64,000 nucleotides of DNA from Sphingobacterium humi (GTDB lineage Bacteria > Bacteroidota > Bacteroidia > Sphingobacteriales > Sphingobacteriaceae), in assembly GCF_009768885.1 (NCBI RefSeq), contig NZ_WSQA01000005.1:1-64000 (forward strand), written 5' to 3'. Of the stretch, positions 18,774 through 27,941 are shown one piece after another (the first letter of the stretch is position 1; each line of letters opens with the position of its first letter). The notes beneath the pieces were generated by a model, which worked only from the letters and a program-made list of their open reading frames with translations, was not told the origin of the DNA and searched no databases. The position numbers were made by a program, and so were the translations under genes.

Positions 18774-18777
18774 GTGA

Positions 18778-19260
18778 TTATGCTTCCTTGGACGGAATGA
18801 CTAATTTATTATCTTCTTTTACGGTCTCTAGTACAATGGTGGTACGGGTAGAGATAATGCCTTCAATTTTACTTAAAGAATTGCGCATTAAATCAACCAA
18901 TCCCGCTGAATCGTTGGTTCTCACTTTAATTAAGTAACCATCTTCACCGGCAATATCGTGCACCTCCAAAACATCGGGTACCTCGGCCAACAGTAAGCCT
19001 ACTTTCTGCACCCCAATAATATCCTGGGTTTTAATAAAGATAAAAGAAAGCATCTTCTGGTCTAATGCCGCCGGATTGATGCGGGCATTGTATTGCAGAA
19101 TAACATTCTTTTGCTCTAATTTCTTCACCCGTTCTAAAATCGCCGAAGGAGCCATCCCCAATTCGCGTGCAATATCCGCGTTATTGGTGCGCGCATTATC
19201 TTGCATAATGCGCAATATTTGAAGATCTATCTGATCTAAGGAATATTCTAATTTCGCCAT
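18778..19260 (-). CDS. Lrp/AsnC-family transcriptional regulator
   Basis: A 160-residue regulator: winged helix-turn-helix (about residues 5-60, LDQIDLQILRIMQDNARTNN then IARELGMAPSAILERVKKLE) and a C-terminal ligand-sensing RAM domain (about 70-150). The start at 19260 is chosen because MAKLEYSLDQID is the normal family opening; an upstream in-frame ATG at 19296 would add 12 residues. A near-consensus GATATTTG lies six bases before this ATG. Its position just ahead of a DMT transporter suggests that it regulates amino-acid export. Confidence 0.9.
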   Translation of the reverse strand: MAKLEYSLDQIDLQILRIMQDNARTNNADIARELGMAPSAILERVKKLEQKNVILQYNARINPAALDQKMLSFIFIKTQDIIGVQKVGLLLAEVPDVLEVHDIAGEDGYLIKVRTNDSAGLVDLMRNSLSKIEGIISTRTTIVLETVKEDNKLVIPSKEA

Positions 19261-19296
19261 AATGCGCAAATATCGGTTTTTCCGAATAAAATTCAA

Positions 19297-19553
19297 ATTA
19301 TTATGCTGTTAAATGAATATTATTCAGTTTTATGTAACGGCGTGAAAGAAAGGAACCTACAAGATAGCAATATTTTTGAGATTAATAAGGGAAGGGAAGG
19401 AAATAGTTCTTCTTTAGGTTTGCTGCTTTGTAGGGTTGTTATTATGCTTTTTCACTTCCCTTGTTGAAGCATTTGCAAAGGGGGTTGATACGGGTGAGAA
19501 AGGGGAGTGAAAGGGGAGAGCAAGGGGTGAGAGCGGAAGGTGGGGGGGCGCGT
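19297..19553. other. Non-coding flank with purine-rich tract
   Basis: No gene. From about 19466 the sequence is G/A-rich with repeated AAGGGG-type words. A related tract, in inverse orientation, lies beside the second repeat copy at about 47007-47085, so this flank probably belongs to the same repeated element. Confidence 0.5.
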
Positions 19554-19819
19554 TGTCATGGTGCTGTCATCGTGAGCGGAGTCGAACGACTGGTACGTCA
19601 GTGCAATCAACAATGCATAACGTATTAGCATAACGTATTACTTAACAGTGTTTTGTGTAAACATTTAGTAGTTAGTTATCAATGATAACTGTTATCGTGC
19701 TCGTGCTGATGTTTTTTTTTATTTTTTTTGTAATACATTGCTAGTAAGCTACTTATGTATGATTGATTGCACTGACGTACCAGTCGTTCGACTCCGCTCA
19801 CGATGACAGCACCATGACA
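19554..19819. repeat. MITE-like element, copy 1, perfect 57-base inverted repeat
   Basis: The 57 bases at 19554-19610 are the exact reverse complement of 19763-19819. Both arms contain GAGCGGAGTCGAACGACTGG. The 152-base middle is AT-rich and non-coding. The right arm is followed by several TGACA-containing words (to about 19860). A second, diverged copy lies at 46780-46956. There is no transposase inside, so any movement would need one supplied from elsewhere; a folded RNA role is also possible. Confidence 0.85.
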
Positions 19820-20052
19820 GCACGATGACAAGCTAATGACAAGATGATGACAGAATGATGATAAAACTTATACCTTTCCACCCTTCTTCTTGCACTTCTC
19901 TGCATGTTTTCCTCATCAAAACGTTAAAAAGCGCAAGCTTCTCAAAAGGATAAAACCCCCAGTAGTTCAGCCATTTAATTGGAAACCTGTCCGTATACTG
20001 CCATCCAAGAAATCTCCCCTCAGCTTATTTTATTCGCTATTTTTCTTAAACA
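19820..20052. other. Non-coding flank before the FAD/Fe-S dehydrogenase gene
   Basis: No gene is supported. Repeated ATGACA words continue from the repeat to about 19860, followed by a pyrimidine-rich stretch. No clean promoter consensus was found for the next gene. Confidence 0.4.
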
Positions 20053-20085
20053 TTGCGTAATTTAGCCTATTCAATCTTATCTATC

Positions 20086-23010
20086 GTGTTGGAACATTCG
20101 ATTTTATTAGCGTTATCTGATTCGTTATCAGGTGAATTATTCTTTGATGAGAAGCAAGTTTCCCATCAGACTATGCGATTGGCTTATGCTACCGATGCAT
20201 CGGTCTATCAGGAGACACCTTTGGCCGTTTGTATTCCGCATACGGAAGCCGACCTGAAGAAATTGATTCTTTTTGCGAAAAAACACCGTATCACGTTAAT
20301 ACCTCGTACTGCCGGGACTTCCCTAGCCGGACAGGTTGTGGGTAATGGTATTGTGGTGGATGTATCCAGGTACTTTAATCAGATTTTAGAAGTAAACGTA
20401 GAGGAGCAATGGGCTATCGTTCAACCGGGGGTTATCCGGGATGATTTGAATGCCTATTTAAAACCTTTAGGCTTGATGTTCGGTCCGGAGACCTCCACCG
20501 CGAGTCGTGCCATGGTAGGAGGTATGATTGGTAATAACTCCTCTGGCTTACACTCCATTGTGTGGGGCGATACCCGTCAGAATTTACTTGCGGCAAAGGT
20601 ATTGCTGGATGATGCTAATTTGGTGGAATTCCGGGAATTATCGGAAGTTGAGTATTTCCAGAAACTTTCGCAGCAGAGCCGCGAAGGGGAAATCTATCGG
20701 CAGATGAATGAGCTGTTGACGGATAAAGACAACCAAGATGCGATAAAAGCAGGCTATCCGAAAAGTGAAATCACCCGTCGGAATACAGGCTATGCGCTAG
20801 ATATGCTGAGTGATACTTCACAGGCGTTCAACTTCTGCCGTTTATTGGCCGGATCGGAGGGAACTATCGGTATTATCACCGAAGCGAAGATAAAGTTGAT
20901 GCCCTTGCCGCCCAAGGAAATCGGCCTGTTGTGTGTGCACTTCCATGATATGGTAGAGTGTATGCGTGGGAATGCCTTGGCCTTAAAACACCATCCGGAA
21001 GCTTCCGAATTGGTGGATAAGTATATTTTAGACTTTACGGTTGGACACCCAACCTATCAATACAATCGTTTCTTTATTGAGGGCGATCCTACGGCTTTGC
21101 TGATTGTGGAATTTCGTGCCGATACAGCAGAAGCGATCCGCGTGAAAGCGGCGCAACTGACGGAGGCTTTAAAAGCAGCCAACCTGGGTTATGCCTATCC
21201 GCTGATTGAAGGCGTTGCGCAAACCAATTTGGTGTGGGATGTGCGCAAGGCTGGTTTAGGCTTGATCCGCAACTTGCCGGGCGATAGTCAGCCGGTAAAC
21301 CTGATTGAAGACTGTGCTGTTTCTCCGGAAGACCTGCCCGATTATGTGGTCGATGTGCAGCAATTGCTAGCCGAAGAGCAGGTGCATGCCTCGTATTATG
21401 CGCATGCGGGTGCTGGCGAATTGCATATTGAGCCTTTTATCAACCTGAAGACCGCGGAAGGAAGACGACAGTTTCGTTCGATTTTAGAGAAGACTACGGA
21501 CCTGGTTTTAAAATACAATGGTTCCTTAAGTGGGGAGCATGGGGACGGTCGCTTACGTGGTGAGTTTATCGGTAAGGTATTGGGCGAAAAGGTGTACCAA
21601 TTGTTACTTCAAGTAAAACATATCTTCGACCCGAACAGCATTTTCAATGCGCGTAAGATTGTAGATACCCCAGCCATGGATACGCATCTGCGGTATGATG
21701 TAGTGCGCGATGGGAAGGATATTCAAACCTATTTCGACTTCAGCAAAAATGAAAGCATCCTGCGTTTAGCCGAGAAGTGTTCCGGATCGGGGGATTGCCG
21801 CAAAACGGAAATAACAGGCGGCACGATGTGCCCATCGTTTATGGCCACCCGCGATGAAAAGGACACGACCCGCGCCCGTGCGAATATGTTGCGTCAGTTT
21901 TTGACCAACTCGAACAAGCAAAACCGCTTTGACCATGAAGAGTTGAAAGAGGTGATGGATTTATGTTTAAGCTGTAAGGGTTGTAAAACAGAATGTCCGT
22001 CGAGTGTGGATATTGCCAAAATGAAAGCAGAGTTTCTGCAGCATTATTACGATACGAATGGCAGTAGCTTCCGTTCGAAATTAATTGCCAACTTCACGCA
22101 ATCGCAGAAGTTAGGTTCCTATGTGGCGCCAATTTATAATTTCTTTGCCACGAATCAAATTACTTCCGGCCTGATAAAAGCGGTTGTAGGTTTTGCGCCC
22201 AATCGTTCTTTACCGAAGGTGCATGGAACAACCTTAAGTGCTTGGGTAAGAAAACAACAGCCTAGCAAACAGAAACGAAAAGTTTACCTGTTTAGCGATG
22301 AGTTCACCGAATACAACGATACGGAAATCGGTATCACCGCATATAAATTATTAACGGCCTTGGGCTATGAGGTTATTATTCCGAAGCATTTGGAAAGTGG
22401 CCGTACCTACCTTTCAAAAGGCTTCGTGAAAAAAGCGAAGGTGCTGGCGAATAAGAATGTGGCGCTATTGGGCGATGTGATTTCTGCGGAGACGCCTCTT
22501 TTGGGCATTGAGCCGTCGGCCATTATCACCTTCCGCGATGAATATGTAGACTTGGTGGAGCCGACCCTGAAAGAAAAGGCGCAAAACCTAGCGAAAAACG
22601 CGCTTATGATTGATGAGTTCTTGGTGCAGGAGATGGCGGCAGGGCGCATTCATGCCGAGCAATTCAGCAATAAGGCCCAGAAGATTAAGCTACATGGCCA
22701 CTGTTATCAAAAGGCTTTTAAGTTGGTGGATTATACCCAGCAATTGCTTTCCCTACCGGCCAACTATGAAGTGGAAGTGATCCCTTCGGGTTGTTGTGGC
22801 ATGGCAGGATCGTTTGGATACGAGAAGGAGCATTTTGAGGTTTCTCAAAAAGTAGGGGAACTGGTCTTGTTCCCAACCTTGCGTAAAACCGGTGGAGAAT
22901 ACCTGATAGCAGCGGCGGGAACCTCCTGTAGGCATCAAATTAAAGACGGCGTGCAGCGTAAATCCTACCATCCGGTGGAGATAATGTACGAGGCCTTGCT
23001 GGAAAAATAG
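20086..23010 (+). CDS. FAD-binding and Fe-S 2-hydroxyacid dehydrogenase (GlcD-GlcF fusion, YdiJ-like)
   Basis: A roughly 974-residue fusion enzyme. The FAD-binding domain (about 30-270) has PRTAGTSLAGQVVGNG; the FAD-oxidase C-terminal domain has YYAHAGAGELHIEP and SGEHGDGRLRGEF; an Fe-S domain follows with CLSCKGCKTECPSSVD; and two CCG-type segments end it (GHCYQKAF, SGCCGMAGSFGYE). Relatives oxidise D-lactate, glycolate or D-2-hydroxyglutarate and pass electrons to a quinone or other carrier. The start is uncertain: TTG 20053, GTG 20086 and TTG 20089 are all in frame, and no ATG is available early; I prefer 20086. Confidence 0.88.
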   Translation: MLEHSILLALSDSLSGELFFDEKQVSHQTMRLAYATDASVYQETPLAVCIPHTEADLKKLILFAKKHRITLIPRTAGTSLAGQVVGNGIVVDVSRYFNQILEVNVEEQWAIVQPGVIRDDLNAYLKPLGLMFGPETSTASRAMVGGMIGNNSSGLHSIVWGDTRQNLLAAKVLLDDANLVEFRELSEVEYFQKLSQQSREGEIYRQMNELLTDKDNQDAIKAGYPKSEITRRNTGYALDMLSDTSQAFNFCRLLAGSEGTIGIITEAKIKLMPLPPKEIGLLCVHFHDMVECMRGNALALKHHPEASELVDKYILDFTVGHPTYQYNRFFIEGDPTALLIVEFRADTAEAIRVKAAQLTEALKAANLGYAYPLIEGVAQTNLVWDVRKAGLGLIRNLPGDSQPVNLIEDCAVSPEDLPDYVVDVQQLLAEEQVHASYYAHAGAGELHIEPFINLKTAEGRRQFRSILEKTTDLVLKYNGSLSGEHGDGRLRGEFIGKVLGEKVYQLLLQVKHIFDPNSIFNARKIVDTPAMDTHLRYDVVRDGKDIQTYFDFSKNESILRLAEKCSGSGDCRKTEITGGTMCPSFMATRDEKDTTRARANMLRQFLTNSNKQNRFDHEELKEVMDLCLSCKGCKTECPSSVDIAKMKAEFLQHYYDTNGSSFRSKLIANFTQSQKLGSYVAPIYNFFATNQITSGLIKAVVGFAPNRSLPKVHGTTLSAWVRKQQPSKQKRKVYLFSDEFTEYNDTEIGITAYKLLTALGYEVIIPKHLESGRTYLSKGFVKKAKVLANKNVALLGDVISAETPLLGIEPSAIITFRDEYVDLVEPTLKEKAQNLAKNALMIDEFLVQEMAAGRIHAEQFSNKAQKIKLHGHCYQKAFKLVDYTQQLLSLPANYEVEVIPSGCCGMAGSFGYEKEHFEVSQKVGELVLFPTLRKTGGEYLIAAAGTSCRHQIKDGVQRKSYHPVEIMYEALLEK

Positions 23011-23055
23011 GAAACAATTTGTATTTTGGACTGTTAAATCATAAAAGATTCTGTT

Positions 23056-23706
23056 ATGAAAAAAGTAGCCACGTACGTCGTATTAGCTTCATCCTTGTTA
23101 GGATTTGGCGCTTGTAATCAGTCGAATTCTTCGGGAACTTCCGGTGCCGATTCAACAGGTACTGCAGCAGCATCCGATGTTCAATTAAATCAGTTGACCA
23201 ATGATCCGAATGCAGCGGCCATCCGATTATATTTTACTACCAAAGAGCTTTCTCAAACCGATTCATCCATCATTTACGAAGCACGTTCGCTTTATAAGGA
23301 TGATACGGTAGGACTGAAAGTAGAGGTTATGAAAGTGATTGACGCTGGCATAGCTACAGATGGTACGCCCGATGAAGACCTGGGCTTTAAGCAAGGTTCT
23401 TTTAAGTTTTCGTCCATGGGGCCAGCAACCTTTAAATTGCTGAATGCCTTAAACGAGCTGTATAAACTGAATGTGGGTGGACCGGTGAGCGATAAAGAAA
23501 TTGTGCCATTAACGTTTTCTTCGAACAAGGAAAAGGTTGAACTCAGCAAATCTACTTCTTATAATTTTAAATTCTTCTTTAATCAAGCTGCCGGCGATGC
23601 CGCGGAATATTTTGGGGTATTGGATACCTATAAGAAATCGTTCGAGTTAACAGAAAAAGATTCCACCAACCGGGCAGGCTTCTTACATGCCTTAACGGGA
23701 AAATAA
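23056..23706 (+). CDS. Hypothetical lipoprotein, 216 residues
   Basis: Not recognised. An N-terminal signal with lipobox LGFGAC (lipidated Cys at residue 20) is followed by a Ser/Thr/Gly-rich linker and a mature domain of about 170 residues without known motifs. It should be anchored in the periplasm-facing or outer membrane. Upstream, TATTTTGG near 23024 is one base off the -7 consensus. A terminator follows directly, so it is probably a single-gene unit. Confidence 0.78.
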   Translation: MKKVATYVVLASSLLGFGACNQSNSSGTSGADSTGTAAASDVQLNQLTNDPNAAAIRLYFTTKELSQTDSSIIYEARSLYKDDTVGLKVEVMKVIDAGIATDGTPDEDLGFKQGSFKFSSMGPATFKLLNALNELYKLNVGGPVSDKEIVPLTFSSNKEKVELSKSTSYNFKFFFNQAAGDAAEYFGVLDTYKKSFELTEKDSTNRAGFLHALTGK

Positions 23707-23726
23707 AAAATAGAAATAAATAGTTG

Positions 23727-23750
23727 AAGACCGACGGATATGTCGGTCTT
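23727..23750 (+). terminator. Intrinsic terminator
   Basis: AAGACCGAC (23727-23735) pairs with GTCGGTCTT (23742-23750), followed by a T tract. It ends the lipoprotein gene; an in-frame TTG at 23753 in its tail is rejected as the start of the next gene. Confidence 0.8.
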
Positions 23751-23770
23751 TTTTGTTTTATTGTGTTCAT

Positions 23771-24652
23771 ATGTTGACTAAAAAATTGCTGATAGGGCTA
23801 TTGCTCTTACTTAGCAGCTTGAATCCGCTAGCGCTATGGGGGCAGGAATTGCTTCCTGCGGTACGCAAGAGCATAGGTAAGGCCAGCCATCCGGCGCTGA
23901 ATGAGCTATCGGGTATCATTCCTTCCGGCAGGTATCCAGGAAAATATTGGGTGCATAATGATTCAGGAGATGAGGCCCGTGTTTTTTTGATCGATAGCCT
24001 GGCGAAGTTAAACCATGAGTTTAGGTTAGCAGGTGTGCAGGCAAGGGATGTGGAAGATATTGCCTGGGTGAAAAAAGACGGGAAAAATTATATCGTATTG
24101 GCCGATATTGGCGATAACCAAGCCAAGCGGAAAGACATTAGCTTGTATGTATTTGAAGAGCCTGTGCTTCGGCGAAAGCTGGATACCATTCCTGCGGCCG
24201 CCATCCGCAGCATTCGCTTACAGTATCCGGATAAAGCCCGGGATGCGGAAGCTATTTTTGTTGACCCGGTGGATCAGCAATTCTACCTGATCAGTAAGCG
24301 CGATTTCCGCTCTACCCTCTATACTGCGGCTATTTTTCAGGCAGCTAAAGCCAGCTTTCGCTTACAAAAGGTATTGGAATTGCCTTTTACCTTTATCACG
24401 GCAGCCGATATCGCCGCTGATGGCTCGGGGATATTGATGAAAAACCTGACCCAAGTGTATTATTGGCCGCGTTTAGCACAGGAACCCCTGCGTTCGGTCT
24501 TAAATAAACCTTATTTTAAAATTGCCTATTCCGTTGAACCCCAAGGGGAAGCGATAGCCTTTGACCGCACGGATAGCAGTTTTGTGACGATAAGTGAACG
24601 TCCTTTTGGATTGGATGCTTATCTTTATCAGTATAAATTCACTAAACCATGA
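23771..24652 (+). CDS. Secreted protein, probable beta-propeller, function unknown
   Basis: A 293-residue exported protein with a clear signal peptide (LTKKLLIGLLLLLSSLNPLA, cleavage near WGQE). The mature part carries repeated strands with patterns such as YWVHNDSGDEARVFLID, VEDIAWVKKDGKNYIVLADIGD and DAEAIFVDPVDQQFYLISKR, which look like propeller blades. I cannot name the family. It overlaps the start of the esterase gene by four bases (ATGA), so the two are co-translated. Confidence 0.75.
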   Translation: MLTKKLLIGLLLLLSSLNPLALWGQELLPAVRKSIGKASHPALNELSGIIPSGRYPGKYWVHNDSGDEARVFLIDSLAKLNHEFRLAGVQARDVEDIAWVKKDGKNYIVLADIGDNQAKRKDISLYVFEEPVLRRKLDTIPAAAIRSIRLQYPDKARDAEAIFVDPVDQQFYLISKRDFRSTLYTAAIFQAAKASFRLQKVLELPFTFITAADIAADGSGILMKNLTQVYYWPRLAQEPLRSVLNKPYFKIAYSVEPQGEAIAFDRTDSSFVTISERPFGLDAYLYQYKFTKP

Positions 24653-25479
24653 AAATACAGTTTACCATTTTATCCTTTTTAATTAGCCTGAGCTGTGCCT
24701 ATGCGGCCAAAGTCGATACCGTCGCGGTGGCCAGCAAAGCCATGGGCAAGTCGATTAAAACCGTGGTCATCCGTCCTGATCAACCTAAGCAGCAAAAGAT
24801 GCCGGTGTTGTACTTATTGCACGGCTACTCGGGCGATTATGCCAACTGGGTGAACAAAGTGCCTGCGGTAAAGGAATTGGTCGATCGTACCGGTATTATG
24901 ATCGTGTGCCCTGATGGGGGCTACGGATCTTGGTATTGGGATATTAAAGGGGATAAGAACTACCAATATGAAACCTTCGTTGCGAAGGAATTGGTGGCTT
25001 ATGTGGATGGACATTATGCCACGAATAGCGATCGCAGCCAACGTGGAATTACTGGTTTAAGCATGGGCGGTCATGGAGCTATGTATTTGGCTATTCGCCA
25101 TCAGGATGTGTTTTCTGCCGTAGGAAGCACCGCCGGCGGGGTTGATATTCGTCCTTTTCCGAATAATTGGGAAATGGCGAAACGCTTGGGTAGCTATGCC
25201 GAGAACCCGGAGAAGTGGAATCAGCATACGGTGATGGAATTGACGCACTTGATTCAGCCTAAATCCTTGGAAATTTTTGTGGATTGTGGCACAGAAGACT
25301 TTTTCTTTGCTGTAAATGAAAAGTTACACGAAAAATTAAGCTACCTGAATGTGCCGCATCGCTATTTAACGATGCCCGGCGGACACACTTGGGATTATTG
25401 GAGTAAATCGATCCATTATCAACTGGCTTTTTTCTCGGAGGTATTTTCAAAAGCCGCGCAACCCATTGGGAAACAATAA
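24649..25479 (+). CDS. Secreted alpha/beta-hydrolase, esterase D / antigen 85 type
   Basis: A 276-residue hydrolase with a signal peptide (about residues 1-19). The fold elements LYLLHGYSGDYANWV (about 54-68), the nucleophile elbow GLSMGGHG (about 137-144), the acid region CGTEDFFF (about 210-217) and the final PGGHTWDYW (about 243-251) supply a Ser-Asp-His triad. Relatives include feruloyl-type and tributyrin esterases. Substrate unknown; it is probably periplasmic or surface-exposed. Confidence 0.88.
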   Translation: MKIQFTILSFLISLSCAYAAKVDTVAVASKAMGKSIKTVVIRPDQPKQQKMPVLYLLHGYSGDYANWVNKVPAVKELVDRTGIMIVCPDGGYGSWYWDIKGDKNYQYETFVAKELVAYVDGHYATNSDRSQRGITGLSMGGHGAMYLAIRHQDVFSAVGSTAGGVDIRPFPNNWEMAKRLGSYAENPEKWNQHTVMELTHLIQPKSLEIFVDCGTEDFFFAVNEKLHEKLSYLNVPHRYLTMPGGHTWDYWSKSIHYQLAFFSEVFSKAAQPIGKQ

Positions 25480-25497
25480 ATAATTTACCGGATTTGA

Positions 25498-25505
25498 TAA
25501 TTTTG
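25498..25505 (+). promoter_or_regulatory. Promoter -7 element TAATTTTG ahead of the TonB receptor gene
   Basis: Exact TAnnTTTG match about 100 bases before the TonB receptor start. A hairpin with a T-rich tail lies between it and the gene. Confidence 0.5.
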
Positions 25506-25542
25506 TTCACTTCAAATCGGTAAAACTTGATAAACCTGCAAG

Positions 25543-25567
25543 AGCCATTTTGTAATTCAAGATGGCT
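25543..25567 (+). terminator. Terminator-like hairpin in the leader of the TonB receptor gene
   Basis: AGCCATTTTG (25543-25552) pairs with CAAGATGGCT (25558-25567), one wobble pair, followed by TTTTCTATTTT. It lies about 40 bases downstream of a promoter element and 40 bases before the receptor ATG. It could be an attenuator, the end of a short RNA, or simply the terminator of the esterase gene 64 bases upstream. Confidence 0.55.
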
Positions 25568-25606
25568 TTTCTATTTTAGGACTGTATATATCGCTGCTAC
25601 TATCTC

Positions 25607-27937
25607 ATGCTGATCAAATTTTTAAAGTTGCCTCTACTATGGCTTCTGTTAATGCCCGTTTCAAGCTTATTGGGACAAGAGAAGGTCACCTTAAGTGGCT
25701 ATGTGAAAGATGCCAACTCGGGGGAGACCCTGATTGCGGCGGTGATTCGGGTAAATAATGAAACCATCAGTACATCTACCAATAACTACGGGTTTTATTC
25801 CTTAACGCTGCCTCCCGGTTCTTACCAGTTGGAGGTGAGTTATATTGGCTATCAGGCGAAAGTATTCCCGGTTGATTTAAAGGGGAATAGACAGCTTAAC
25901 TTCGAGCTGAATGATAACGCTACGAGTATTGAGGAGGTGTTGGTTTCGGCCAAACGCCCCAATGAAAGTGTGAGCAGCCCGCAAATGGGTTCTTTAAAAT
26001 TCAGCATGGAGGAAGTGAGGAATGTTCCTGTTATTTTTGGGGAACGGGATGTGCTGAAGACGATTCAGTTGATGCCCGGGATAGCTTCCGGCGGTGAGGG
26101 GAGTTCGAACTTTTACGTGCGTGGCGGAGCCGGCGATCAGAACCTTATCCTCTTGGATGAGGCAACGGTATACAACGCCTCGCATTTACTGGGCTTTTTC
26201 TCCACCTTTAATTCGGATGCCATCAAAGATGTGAACCTCTATAAGGGTGGGATACCCGCACAATATGGTGGTAGGATATCCTCTGTGATGGATATCAGCA
26301 TGTTGGATGGGAATGATAAGAAGTTTTCCGGCGAAGGAGGTATCGGGCTTATTGCATCGCGCTTGAAGCTGGAGGGGCCCATAGTAAAGGACAAGAGTTC
26401 GTTTATGCTGAGTGGCCGACGTACCTATGCCGATATGTTTTTAAAACTTTCATCAGATGAGACCGTGAAAAAAAGCGTGCTGTACTTCTACGACCTCAAT
26501 GCCAAGATGAACTATAAGTTTGACGATAAAAATACGCTGTACCTATCGGGTTATTTCGGAAAAGACGAGTTGGGCTATGGCGACTTATTCGGCTTCGACT
26601 GGGGCAATGCCACCGGAACCTTACGTTGGAACCATATTTTTAACAGCCAGTTGTTCAGTAATACGACTTTGATTTATAGCGATTTCTCCTATAACGTGCG
26701 GGTGGATAACGATGATTCGGACTTTAAGATCAATTCGAAGATTCGCAATTGGAACTTTAAGCAAGATTTCTCCTATTACTCCAGCAATAACAATACCTTG
26801 AAATTTGGCTTGAACCTGCTGCGCCAGGAAATCGTTCCGGCGAGCTTAAATGCAGCATCAGGCTCGGCCGTGAACTCTATTAATATCGAGAAGCGCCAAG
26901 GCTTGGAAGCGGCGGCCTATATTTCGCATGAATGGAAGCCTACGAGCAACTTTTCGATGATCTATGGCCTTCGGGTCCATGATTTTATGGTGATGGGGCC
27001 TGGCACCTTCTATACCTTTGATGCAGATGGTGAGCCTTCAGGTGAAACCAGCTATGGCAATTCGATCATTAAGCATCATTTTAATTTGGAGCCGCGCCTT
27101 TCTATGGCTTATATCATGAATCCAAAGCATAGCATCAAGGCCAGTTATAACCGGATTGCACAAAACCTGCACCAGTTAACCAATACGACTTCCAGTTTAC
27201 CAACGGACCAATATGTGCTGAGCAGCATGAATATTAAGCCGCAAATTGCCGATCAGGTTGCCCTGGGATATTTCCGGAATTTAGCCAATAATGCTTATGA
27301 GCTTTCGGTAGAGACCTATTATAAGTTTATGGATAATCAGATCGACTTTAGAAATGGCGCCGATTTGCAAGCCAATAAATACCTGGAAGGGGAGTTGTTG
27401 TTTGGTATTGGTCGTTCCTACGGGGTAGAGTTGATGATGCGTAAAAATAAAGGGAAGCTGAATGGCTGGGTTTCTTATACCTTGGGACGCAGTGAGCGGC
27501 AGTTTGATGAAATTAATGAAGGAAGCTGGTTTGCTGCGCGGCAGGATAGAACACACGACATTTCCCTTGTCGGCATGTATCAGTTGTCGAAGAATTGGAA
27601 CCTGGGGGCTACCTTCGTGTTCAATACAGGAAATGCGATTACCTTTCCGAGTGGCAAGTATCAGATTGATGGTACCACGATGTTCTACTACACCGAGCGC
27701 AATGGCTACCGGATGCCGAATTACCATCGCTTAGATCTATCGGCAACCTATGAGCCTAAGCGGGAGAACAAGAAATTCAATTCTTCCTGGTCTTTCGGCG
27801 TTTACAATGCCTATAACCGAAAGAATGCCTATATCATTGATTTTAGAGAGAATGAACAACAACCTGAAGTGACTGAAGCGTATAAAATTGCCTTATTTGG
27901 TATGATTCCTTCGGTGACCTGGAATTTTAAATTTTAA
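25607..27937 (+). CDS. TonB-dependent receptor with carboxypeptidase-regulatory-like domain
   Basis: A 776-residue outer-membrane receptor. After a signal peptide (about 1-23) comes a CarboxypepD_reg-like domain (about 27-110, VTLSGYVKDANSGETLIAAV), then the plug (about 120-225) with FYVRGGAGDQNLILLDEATVYN, and a beta-barrel to the C-terminal aromatic residue (FKF). Such receptors import large or scarce substrates with energy from TonB-ExbBD. It is smaller than SusC. The next gene, a DUF4249 lipoprotein, is its usual partner in Bacteroidota. Substrate unknown. Confidence 0.92.
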   Translation: MLIKFLKLPLLWLLLMPVSSLLGQEKVTLSGYVKDANSGETLIAAVIRVNNETISTSTNNYGFYSLTLPPGSYQLEVSYIGYQAKVFPVDLKGNRQLNFELNDNATSIEEVLVSAKRPNESVSSPQMGSLKFSMEEVRNVPVIFGERDVLKTIQLMPGIASGGEGSSNFYVRGGAGDQNLILLDEATVYNASHLLGFFSTFNSDAIKDVNLYKGGIPAQYGGRISSVMDISMLDGNDKKFSGEGGIGLIASRLKLEGPIVKDKSSFMLSGRRTYADMFLKLSSDETVKKSVLYFYDLNAKMNYKFDDKNTLYLSGYFGKDELGYGDLFGFDWGNATGTLRWNHIFNSQLFSNTTLIYSDFSYNVRVDNDDSDFKINSKIRNWNFKQDFSYYSSNNNTLKFGLNLLRQEIVPASLNAASGSAVNSINIEKRQGLEAAAYISHEWKPTSNFSMIYGLRVHDFMVMGPGTFYTFDADGEPSGETSYGNSIIKHHFNLEPRLSMAYIMNPKHSIKASYNRIAQNLHQLTNTTSSLPTDQYVLSSMNIKPQIADQVALGYFRNLANNAYELSVETYYKFMDNQIDFRNGADLQANKYLEGELLFGIGRSYGVELMMRKNKGKLNGWVSYTLGRSERQFDEINEGSWFAARQDRTHDISLVGMYQLSKNWNLGATFVFNTGNAITFPSGKYQIDGTTMFYYTERNGYRMPNYHRLDLSATYEPKRENKKFNSSWSFGVYNAYNRKNAYIIDFRENEQQPEVTEAYKIALFGMIPSVTWNFKF

Positions 27938-27941
27938 GCCC

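Noticed and set aside
20053..20085. TTG at 20053 as start of the FAD/Fe-S dehydrogenase
   Set aside because: The extra 11 residues do not look like family sequence; GTG 20086 or TTG 20089 fits better, though this is not certain.
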